The notes under the pieces were generated by a model. The model saw only the letters and a program-made list of their open reading frames with translations. It had not been told where the DNA came from and did not search any database. Positions 25,728 through 31,872 of a stretch of 64,000 nt of DNA are shown piece by piece (position 1 is the stretch's first letter; each line of letters opens with the position of its first letter). Where the stretch lies: positions 62,001-126,000 of the forward strand of contig NZ_JBHLVH010000013.1 of the NCBI RefSeq assembly GCF_042433515.1, given 5' to 3'. A program made the translations under genes and the position numbers. Origin of the DNA: Kytococcus schroeteri. Its GTDB lineage: Bacteria; Actinomycetota; Actinomycetes; Actinomycetales; Dermatophilaceae.

Positions 25728-26335
25728 GCGCTCTCCCCGCTCCCACGGAACTCCGTCATCGTCGCCTGCCCGTCTTCGGCGATTCCTTCACGGCAAAGCA
25801 CCGCGCCGACCGTGTGCGCAAGGATCTTGAGATCCAGCACCAGGCTCTGGCGGTCCACGTACTCCACGTCGAGCGCGAACCGCTCCTCCCACGTCAGGGA
25901 GTTGCGCCCCGAGGCCTGGGCCAGCCCGGTCAGTCCGGGCTTGGCCTCGTGACGCCGGGCCTGCGTGGGGGAGTAGAGCGGAAGGTACTTCATCAGGAGT
26001 GGGCGGGGGCCGACGAGGCTCATGTCGCCCCGGACGATGTTCCACAGCGTGGGGAGCTCGTCGATGCTCGTGGAACGGAGGAAGGACCCGACCCTCGTCA
26101 TGCGCTCGGCATCGGTCACGCGGCCACGAGCCTCGTCCACGTGGTGCATGGTGCGGAACTTGATCATCTCGAACGGCTCACCGTGCAGACCGGGCCGCGT
26201 CTGGCGGAAGAACACCGGCGAGCCGAGAGTGGTGCGGATCGCCACGGCTGCCGCGGCCTGCACCGGCAGTGAGGCTACGAAGGCGGGAACGGTCAGCGCG
26301 AGGTCGAGTGCTCGCTTCACCGGCGCGTAGCTCAC
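25724..26335 (-). CDS. phosphoglycosyltransferase (PglC-like bacterial sugar transferase)
   Basis: This 203-residue monotopic enzyme transfers a phospho-sugar from a UDP-sugar to undecaprenyl phosphate, the first membrane step of polymer assembly. It has a single re-entrant hydrophobic helix at the N-terminus (ALDLALTVPAFVASLPVQAAAAV), the FEMIKFRTMH block, the catalytic Asp-Glu in STSIDELPTLWN, and VRGDMSLVGPRPLL and KPGLTGLAQASGRNSLTWEER. It is the short PglC-sized form lacking the WbaP-type membrane extension. GTG 26335 has GAGGGG upstream and lies 8 nt after the aminotransferase stop; the end overlaps the polymerase gene by GTGA. Confidence 0.92.
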   Translation of the reverse strand: MSYAPVKRALDLALTVPAFVASLPVQAAAAVAIRTTLGSPVFFRQTRPGLHGEPFEMIKFRTMHHVDEARGRVTDAERMTRVGSFLRSTSIDELPTLWNIVRGDMSLVGPRPLLMKYLPLYSPTQARRHEAKPGLTGLAQASGRNSLTWEERFALDVEYVDRQSLVLDLKILAHTVGAVLCREGIAEDGQATMTEFRGSGESA

Positions 26336-26343
26336 GAGGCCCC

Positions 26344-27471
26344 TCAGGCGTCCAGCAGCGTCGTGAGCGCCTCGATGACGCGCTCCTGCTGCTCGTCGGT
26401 CATGGTGCTGCTGCTCGGCAGGTTCAGGCCCGTGCGGAAGAGCTCCTCGCACACCTCGCCACCCACCACCGGGGTGTCGGCGAACACCGGCTGCATGTGC
26501 ATCGGCTTCCACAGGTGGCGGGCCTCGATGCCCTGGCCGGAGAGGGCGCCCTGCACCGCGTCCACGTCGAAGCCGGGGCGGTCCACCACGATGCTGGTCA
26601 GCCAGCAGTTGTCGAAGTGGGCGTCGTCCTGGTCCCCGAGCACCCGCACGCCCTCGAGCGCACCGATGGTCTCCACGTAGCGCTCCCGGATGGCGCGGCG
26701 ACGGCCGATCAGGTCGTCCAGCCGGCCCAGCTGCGCGCGGCCGATGGCCGCCAGGATGTTGGACAGTCGGTAGTTGTACCCGTGCTCGGTGTGCTCGTAC
26801 CACGGGACGGGCTCACGGGCCTGCGTCGAGAGCTTGCGCGCGTGGGCGATGAGCGCCTCGTCGTCGCTGACGAGCATGCCCCCGCCGGAGGTGGTCATGA
26901 TCTTGTTGCCGTTGAAGGAGAACGCCGACGCCAGCCCGAAGGAGCCCGCGGCGCGGTCGCCCAGCCGGGCGCCCAGCGATTCCGCGGTGTCGCAGAACAG
27001 GGGGACGTCCAGCTCGACCAGCCCGGCCTCGAGCACGTCCATCTCGCAGGCACGGCCGAAGAGGTCCACCGGGACGGCGGCGACCACGGTCTCGCCACGG
27101 TCCTTGAGGTCGCGCACGGCCTGCAGCATGAGCTGCGGGTCCACGTTCGCGTCGGACGCCTGGGAGTCGACGAACACCGGGGTCGCGCCGGTGTAGGCGA
27201 TCGCGTTGGCGGTGGCGGCGAAGGTCATGGAGCTGGTGACCACGTGGGTGCCGGGGCGGGCCCCCAGGTGGATCAGACCCAGGTGCAGGGCCGCGGTGCC
27301 GGAGCTCAGCGCGAGGGCGTGCTTCGCGCCCACCCGCTCGGCGAGCTCGGCCTCGAAGGCGTCCACCTCCGGTCCCAGCGGGGCGACCCAGCCGGAGCGG
27401 ATCGCGCGGACAACGGCCTGTTCCTCGGCATCCGAGATGTCAGCCATCGAGAGGTGGATGCGCTCGGTCAT
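26344..27471 (-). CDS. DegT/DnrJ/EryC1/StrS aminotransferase (PglE-like)
   Basis: This 375-residue PLP enzyme aminates a keto-sugar nucleotide using glutamate. Signature blocks: VRAIRSGWVAPLGPEVDAFE, ALALSSGTAALHLGLIHLGA, VFVDSQASDANVDPQLM, and the Schiff-base lysine in SFNGNKIMTTSGGGML. In the bacillosamine route the PglE type aminates UDP-4-keto-6-deoxy-GlcNAc. ATG 27471 has GGAAAGG upstream. It heads the minus-strand operon aminotransferase - phosphoglycosyltransferase - polymerase, which suggests the amino sugar is the first sugar loaded onto the lipid. The 190 nt to the divergent sigma gene hold no gene. Confidence 0.92.
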   Translation of the reverse strand: MTERIHLSMADISDAEEQAVVRAIRSGWVAPLGPEVDAFEAELAERVGAKHALALSSGTAALHLGLIHLGARPGTHVVTSSMTFAATANAIAYTGATPVFVDSQASDANVDPQLMLQAVRDLKDRGETVVAAVPVDLFGRACEMDVLEAGLVELDVPLFCDTAESLGARLGDRAAGSFGLASAFSFNGNKIMTTSGGGMLVSDDEALIAHARKLSTQAREPVPWYEHTEHGYNYRLSNILAAIGRAQLGRLDDLIGRRRAIRERYVETIGALEGVRVLGDQDDAHFDNCWLTSIVVDRPGFDVDAVQGALSGQGIEARHLWKPMHMQPVFADTPVVGGEVCEELFRTGLNLPSSSTMTDEQQERVIEALTTLLDA

Positions 27472-27661
27472 CGGGGGGCCTTTCCGGTGGGCACTCGGGA
27501 CTCCGGTCACCGTACCCCGGGACAGGGGCGGCGGCCGTCGGGTCAGGGAGCGGGTCTCCGCGATGTGGGTCACACCGGCTGCGCCCAGCGCGAACACCGG
27601 CCCGCGGCGCGCCGCACCGACCTACGATGTCCCGGATGACGAGCCTCCAGGAGGGTCTGCG

Positions 27662-28327
27662 ATGACGCCCACCACCCGTGAGAAGCCCGCCACGACCACG
27701 GCCGGGTCGGCCGACGACGTCGTGGACGTGGCCACCGAGACCCCCGAGGAGCAGGCTGCCCGCTTCGAGCGCGAGGCCCTGCCGCACCTGGACCAGCTGT
27801 ACAGCGCGGCGCTGCGCACCACCCGCAACCCCTCGGACGCCGAGGACCTGGTGCAGGAGACCTACGCCAAGGCGTTCGCGGCCTTCCACCAGTACAAGCC
27901 GGGCACCAACCTCAAGGCGTGGATGTACCGCATCCTCACCAACACGTACATCAACAACTACCGCAAGAAGCAGCGGCAGCCGCTGGAGTCCGACGCCGCC
28001 GAGGTGGAGGACTACCAGCTGGCGGCGGCGGAGTCGCACACGGCCAAGGGGCTGCGTTCGGCCGAGACCGAGGCGCTGGACCACATCGCCGACACCCAGG
28101 TGACCGAGGCGCTGGCGCAGCTGAGCGACGAGTTCCGCATGGCCGTGTACCTGGCCGACGTGGAGGGCTTCGCCTACAAGGAGATCGCCGAGATCATGGA
28201 CACCCCCATCGGGACCGTGATGTCGCGTCTGCACCGCGGAAGAAAGCAGCTGCGCGAGGCGTTGGCCGAGTACGGAGCCGAACGCGGCTTCGGTCGGAAG
28301 TCTCAGGTGGAGGAGGTCTCGTCGTGA
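27662..28327 (+). CDS. sigR: ECF sigma factor of the SigR/SigH (redox stress) type
   Basis: This 221-residue ECF sigma factor has region 2 (LYSAALRTTRNPSDAEDLVQETYAKAFAAF, then LKAWMYRILTNTYINNYRKKQR) and region 4 (LAQLSDEFRMAVYLADVEGFAYKEIAEIM and GTVMSRLHRGRKQLREAL). The region 2 block matches SigR/SigH, which control the thiol-oxidative-stress regulon in actinobacteria. A disordered, Thr/Ala-rich extension of about 35 residues precedes region 2. ATG 27662 follows an AGGAGGG site. The anti-sigma gene overlaps the stop as GTGA. Confidence 0.92.
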   Translation: MTPTTREKPATTTAGSADDVVDVATETPEEQAARFEREALPHLDQLYSAALRTTRNPSDAEDLVQETYAKAFAAFHQYKPGTNLKAWMYRILTNTYINNYRKKQRQPLESDAAEVEDYQLAAAESHTAKGLRSAETEALDHIADTQVTEALAQLSDEFRMAVYLADVEGFAYKEIAEIMDTPIGTVMSRLHRGRKQLREALAEYGAERGFGRKSQVEEVSS

Positions 28328-28578
28328 GCCGCATGTGTCACGAGTACCTCGAGAAGGTCTACGCCTACCTCGACGGGGAGATGTCCGACGCCGACTGCCG
28401 GGCCCTGCAGGCGCACCTCGAGTCGTGCCCGCCGTGCATGGCCGCCTACCAGCGCGACGCGCGCCTGAAGGAGCTCGTGCGCCGGTCCTGTGCGTGCGAG
28501 CCGGCGCCGACCGAGCTCCGCGAGCGCATCGTCACCTACATCCACACCAGCGTGACGGTGGTGCGCCGTCAGGCCTGA
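28324..28578 (+). CDS. rsrA: RsrA-type zinc anti-sigma factor (mycothiol system)
   Basis: This 84-residue redox-sensing anti-sigma factor would hold the upstream sigma factor inactive until disulfide stress ejects zinc. The ligands C5, H31, C35 and C38 have exactly the spacing of Streptomyces RsrA (C-x25-H-x3-C-x2-C), with the core HLESCPPCM. Two further cysteines (SCAC) lie downstream. GTG 28324 overlaps the sigma stop codon, so the two proteins are made in step. Confidence 0.93.
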   Translation: MSRMCHEYLEKVYAYLDGEMSDADCRALQAHLESCPPCMAAYQRDARLKELVRRSCACEPAPTELRERIVTYIHTSVTVVRRQA

Positions 28579-28671
28579 GCGGCCCCTGAGTGTCACGCCG
28601 GAGGCTGGGCCGACGCTGGATCGAAGGTAAAGATTTGCCCAAGAAGAGGGGCGAACCTTGGAGAAGGCTGG

Positions 28672-28700
28672 GAGGGGTGCCCACACTGGTGGCGCCCCTC
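28672..28700 (+). terminator. hairpin between rsrA and the repeat-protein gene
   Basis: A 10-bp stem with one G-T pair (GAGGGGTGCC, 28672-28681, with GGCGCCCCTC, 28691-28700) and a 9-nt loop lies 94 nt after rsrA and just before the next ribosome-binding site. It may terminate the sigR-rsrA transcript or control entry into the downstream genes. Confidence 0.45.
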
Positions 28701-28725
28701 AACGCCCCCATTGAAGGAGATCCCC

Positions 28726-28908
28726 ATGTTCATCGAGGCCATCACCGCCCTGTCCGACGCCGCGCAGACGGCCAACATCTCCATCGAGACGGTCGCGCAC
28801 GCCGCCAACATCTCCATCGAGACGATTGCGCGCGCCGCGAACATCTCCATCGAGACCAGCAACATCTCCATCGAGGTCGAGGACGCGCTGCGGAAGTTCT
28901 CTGCGTGA
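28726..28908 (+). CDS. small protein of tandem 11-residue NISIET repeats
   Basis: This 60-residue protein starts at ATG 28726 after a strong GAAGGAGA site. Residues 17, 28 and 39 each begin the motif NISIET-x-A-x-A-A, a strict 11-residue period, and a shortened copy (NISIE) begins at residue 46. It opens MFIEAITALSDAAQTA and ends VEDALRKFSA. There are no cysteines, no signal peptide and no long hydrophobic helix. An 11-residue period fits a hendecad coiled coil or a regular amphipathic helix, though the Ile-Ser-Ile units could also be beta-strands. The family is unknown to me. It lies 12 nt upstream of the first membrane HD protein and is probably co-transcribed with it. Confidence 0.75.
   Translation: MFIEAITALSDAAQTANISIETVAHAANISIETIARAANISIETSNISIEVEDALRKFSA
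28774..28877 (+). repeat. 33-bp tandem repeats inside the small protein gene
   Basis: The 15-mer AACATCTCCATCGAG recurs at 28774, 28807, 28840 and 28861. The first three are spaced exactly 33 bp and the last is 21 bp on. The DNA copies are nearly identical, which suggests recent tandem duplication and probable copy-number variation between strains. Confidence 0.85.
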
Positions 28909-28920
28909 CAGCGTGAACGC

Positions 28921-30177
28921 ATGAACCGTCTCCTCTGGGGCGTGGTGCCGACGGCTTTGGTCGTCGGCACCACGACTTTGTGCCTGGTCCCGCTCCCCGA
29001 GGTCAGATACTGGCCGATGGCGGTCTTCTTGGTCGTCCTGGCGGCTGCCGCGCACCGGTACACGGCCGTGACGCGGTGGCTCGGCCTCGGCCACTCGCTC
29101 ATGGGCACGGTCCAGGCACTGTCCTGGCTGTTCGCCGGGCCGTGGGCTTCGCTCATGGCGTGCCTTGCTCCGGTGGTGGTCCCCCGGACGAGAAAGCCGT
29201 GGCAGGTCCATGCCTACAACGTGGGGACCTTCGTCATCATGAGCAGCGCGGGGTGGTGGGGCTTCCACTGGGCCGGCGGTGAATACCTCGGGAACGCCCG
29301 GCACCCCATTCAGGACGTCGCCTGGCCCACCGTGGTCGGCGCGCTCTCACAGCTGCTGACGAACATCCTGCTCATCGTGCCGGGTCTGGCTCTCCTGCGC
29401 GGGCACGGACTGCCCGCTCTGGCACGTGACGCCGCCACTGTCCTGCGGGTGGGATCCTTCAACCAGGTGCTCGGCAGTGTGGTGCTCGCCCTGGCCACCT
29501 GGGGCATCCACCCCCGCGGGCTGGGGCTCCTCGTGGCGGCAGTGCCGCTCATGGTGCACATGGCCGTCCTGGCCACCATCCAGGAGGCCGAGACGGTCCA
29601 GACCCGTGCCCTGCGCACCCTCATGCGAGCCGCCAAGACCAGCGACCCGTACCTCGAACCGCACGGTGCCCGTGTCGCCGAGTACGCCAAGGAGGTCGGG
29701 CGTCATCTCCGTCTGGGCCCCCACCAGATGGAGAGCCTCGACCTGGCGGCACGGCTGCACGACATCGGGTTCGTGGCCCTGCCCCCGCAGGAGGGGGAGC
29801 GCGAGCAGGGGCACGGTGAGCAGGGTGCCCGCATGGTGCAGGGGCTGCCCTTCCTCGATGCCGCGGCGCGCCTCATCCGGGACAGCCACGTGCCGGTGCC
29901 TGCCGGGGCCGAGATGGACACCGAGCGTGCCCAGCCGATCGAGCTCCGGGTGCTGCAGGTGGCCGATGCGGTCGACGCGTTGGTGATCGAGCGGCCGGAC
30001 ATCACCGTCGAGGAGATCTGCGACCTGCTGGAGGCGGACCCGACGCGCTACGACCGGCGCGCCGTCGACGGCCTCCGGGAGGCACGGCCGGTGCTGCGCC
30101 GCCACGACGTCGCCCTCGAGGACCTACCGGGGTGGTGGCGCCACGACCTGCCGCGCGCCGTCCGGGGTGCCGCGTGA
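28921..30177 (+). CDS. membrane protein with degenerate HD-GYP-like domain (first of pair)
   Basis: This 418-residue protein has about six N-terminal transmembrane helices (residues 1-215) and a cytoplasmic HD domain (about 235-400). The HD pair is in LDLAARLHDIGFVALPP, where the usual lysine after HDIG is Phe, and HGEQGARMVQGLPFLDAAARLIRDSH aligns with the HD-GYP His block but lacks the HHE and GYP motifs. A cyclic-di-GMP phosphodiesterase function is therefore doubtful; another nucleotide or a signalling scaffold is possible. ATG 28921 follows the repeat-protein stop by 12 nt, with only a weak GTGAAC-type ribosome site. The next gene overlaps as GTGA. Confidence 0.75.
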   Translation: MNRLLWGVVPTALVVGTTTLCLVPLPEVRYWPMAVFLVVLAAAAHRYTAVTRWLGLGHSLMGTVQALSWLFAGPWASLMACLAPVVVPRTRKPWQVHAYNVGTFVIMSSAGWWGFHWAGGEYLGNARHPIQDVAWPTVVGALSQLLTNILLIVPGLALLRGHGLPALARDAATVLRVGSFNQVLGSVVLALATWGIHPRGLGLLVAAVPLMVHMAVLATIQEAETVQTRALRTLMRAAKTSDPYLEPHGARVAEYAKEVGRHLRLGPHQMESLDLAARLHDIGFVALPPQEGEREQGHGEQGARMVQGLPFLDAAARLIRDSHVPVPAGAEMDTERAQPIELRVLQVADAVDALVIERPDITVEEICDLLEADPTRYDRRAVDGLREARPVLRRHDVALEDLPGWWRHDLPRAVRGAA

Positions 30178-31310
30178 GCGCCGCACAGGGCGGGGCCGTC
30201 CTCCTCGCAGTGGTGCTCGTTGCCGCGGTCCTCGTGGCGCGGCGCTGGCCCCGGTTCCTCATGCCGATGTGGCTGGTGGCCAGGGCCGGCCAGATCGGCC
30301 TTGTGGGCCTGAGCGCCATCGCCGCGTGCGGGGGGCTGGACGGCGTGGTCGCTGCGCTGGTGGCCGCCGCGGTCAGCAGCACCGCAGCGCTCGCCCTCTC
30401 CCGCCGAAGGCACCCCGGAGCATCCGTCACCCCGGACCTGCTGTGGTGGTTCGGGGGCTCCGCGGTCACCGGCCTCCTCGTGGCGGCGATCTGGTGGGCT
30501 CCCGTGGCCAAGGGGTGGCTCTCGCTGCTCGTGGCGCTCACGGCAGGGGCGGGCCTCGTGGTGGAGCTCATGGCGGGGCGCGGGGGGTCCGGGCGCCGGG
30601 GACCACGGGCGATCCGGCCGGCCGAGGCCTTCGCCACGCTGAGCATGGCGGCCACCGCCGCGGCCCTCATCGCCGGGGTGCCCCCGGTGGGCTGGTGGTT
30701 CGCCCCGCTCGCCCTGGCACCCCTGCTCAACATCGCGGCCGCCCTGCAGGGGCGCCACCGCGCGCTGGCCGTGGCGCAGGAGACGGTCACGGCCCTCTCA
30801 CGCCTCCCTGACGTGGGTGGGTACACCCGGGACGGGCACGGCCAGCGCGTGGCCGAGGTGGCCGTGGGCATCGCCGCCTCCCTGGGCCTCTCCGCCGTGG
30901 AACGCGACCAGCTCCGGCGGGCGGGCCTCATCCATGACGTCGGACTGGTGTCCCTCAACACCCGCATCACCGACGGGAGCACGAGCCTCCTGGCGCCCCT
31001 GGACCAGCAGCGCATCGCGGCCCGCTCGGCGGAGATCGCCGCCGAGATGCCGGAGGACGCGCCGGTCATCGACGCCCTGCGGCACCAGGCGCACCCCTTC
31101 ATCGATCACGTGACCTACCGCGCGGATGTCCCCCGGGCCGCCCGAATCCTCAAGGTCGCCAACGCCGTGGACGACTACGCCGGTGGCCGTCGTACCCCGG
31201 AGGCCCTGAAGCGCGCCATGTCCCGCATCTCGATGCAGCAGGGCTACGAGTTCGACCCCGAGGTGGTCGCCATCGCCCGTCGGGTGGTGCGTGGCCTGCG
31301 GGAGGACTGA
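30174..31310 (+). CDS. membrane protein with degenerate HD-GYP-like domain (second of pair)
   Basis: This 378-residue paralogue of the upstream gene has several N-terminal transmembrane helices (residues 5-200) followed by an HD domain: TRDGHGQRVAEVAVGIAASLGL, then LRRAGLIHDVGLVSLNTRI with the HD pair, then VIDALRHQAHPFIDH and ARILKVANAVDDYAGGRRTPEAL. The latter is the VADA-Y-A-LTSDRPYR-like block, but GYP is missing. GTG 30174 overlaps the stop of the first HD gene. Tandem membrane HD proteins of this type occur in actinobacteria, with no function known to me. Confidence 0.75.
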   Translation: MSAAQGGAVLLAVVLVAAVLVARRWPRFLMPMWLVARAGQIGLVGLSAIAACGGLDGVVAALVAAAVSSTAALALSRRRHPGASVTPDLLWWFGGSAVTGLLVAAIWWAPVAKGWLSLLVALTAGAGLVVELMAGRGGSGRRGPRAIRPAEAFATLSMAATAAALIAGVPPVGWWFAPLALAPLLNIAAALQGRHRALAVAQETVTALSRLPDVGGYTRDGHGQRVAEVAVGIAASLGLSAVERDQLRRAGLIHDVGLVSLNTRITDGSTSLLAPLDQQRIAARSAEIAAEMPEDAPVIDALRHQAHPFIDHVTYRADVPRAARILKVANAVDDYAGGRRTPEALKRAMSRISMQQGYEFDPEVVAIARRVVRGLRED

Positions 31311-31329
31311 GCGACCGACCCCGCACGCG

Positions 31330-31364
31330 CCGAGGGCGCCACCGGTGACCGGTGACGCCCTCGG
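31330..31364. terminator. bidirectional terminator between HD gene and sodN
   Basis: The stem is CCGAGGGCG (31330-31338) / CGCCCTCGG (31356-31364) plus an inner CACCGG/CCGGTG, with one C-A mismatch and a 3-nt loop. It lies between two convergent genes. Confidence 0.75.
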
Positions 31365-31381
31365 GCAGGGGAGGAAGTGGC

Positions 31382-31792
31382 TCAGGCCTCCTTCTTGGTC
31401 TCCCAGAAGATCTCGGCGATCTCGTCGATCTTGGCCAGCAGCTGGTCGGCCACCTCGGCGTCCAGCGCACCCTTGGCGCCGGAGGCACCGGCGAGCTTGG
31501 TGGCCTCGTTGACCAGCTGGTGCAGCTGGGGGTACTTCTCGAAGTGCGGCGGCTTGAAGTAGTCGGTCCACAGCACCCAGAGGTGGTGCTTCACGAGCTC
31601 GGCGCGCTGCTCCTTGATGATGATGGCGCGGGTGCGGAAGTCGGCGTCACCGGCCTTCTCACCGTCGACCTTGGCGATGATGCCCTTGATGGACTCGGCC
31701 TCGATGCGGGCCTGAGCGGGGTCGTAGACGCCGCAGGGCAGGTCGCAGTGGGCGCTGACCTCGAGGGTGGGGGCGACAAAGCGGGAGAACAT
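31382..31792 (-). CDS. sodN: nickel superoxide dismutase
   Basis: This 136-residue Ni-SOD precursor would remove superoxide in the cytoplasm. The nickel hook HCDLPCGVY begins at residue 15, so a 14-residue leader (MFSRFVAPTLEVSA) must be cut off to expose His1 of the mature enzyme. The four-helix body contains the conserved WTDYFKPPHFEKYPQLHQLVNEATK. ATG 31792 has AAAGG upstream. The maturation protease SodX is encoded at 34433-34783 instead of next door. Nickel-dependent regulation is usual in the family; a 12-bp inverted repeat lies 27-56 nt upstream. Confidence 0.95.
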   Translation of the reverse strand: MFSRFVAPTLEVSAHCDLPCGVYDPAQARIEAESIKGIIAKVDGEKAGDADFRTRAIIIKEQRAELVKHHLWVLWTDYFKPPHFEKYPQLHQLVNEATKLAGASGAKGALDAEVADQLLAKIDEIAEIFWETKKEA

Positions 31793-31818
31793 GTCACAAC
31801 CTTTCGCGGGAGTGTTCG

Positions 31819-31848
31819 TCGCTGCCCACGCTAGTACGTGGGCAGCGA
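31819..31848 (-). promoter_or_regulatory. inverted repeat between the dehydratase gene and sodN
   Basis: A perfect 12-bp inverted repeat (TCGCTGCCCACG, 31819-31830, with 31837-31848) and a 6-nt spacer (CTAGTA) sits 24 nt after the dehydratase stop and 27 nt before the sodN start on the same strand. It could end the dehydratase transcript or be an operator of sodN (for example for a nickel-responsive regulator); the sequence alone does not decide. Confidence 0.55.
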
Positions 31849-31872
31849 TACCGCGACGGGTGGGGTGGCGCG

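Noticed and set aside
28774..28877. CRISPR array
   Set aside because: The repeats have no variable spacers, are 33 bp in direct tandem, and are in-frame codons of a small protein.
28726..28908. Repeat protein as a multi-core RiPP precursor
   Set aside because: No cysteine or other clear cores, no leader, no modifying enzyme beside it; the 11-residue period fits a structural repeat better.
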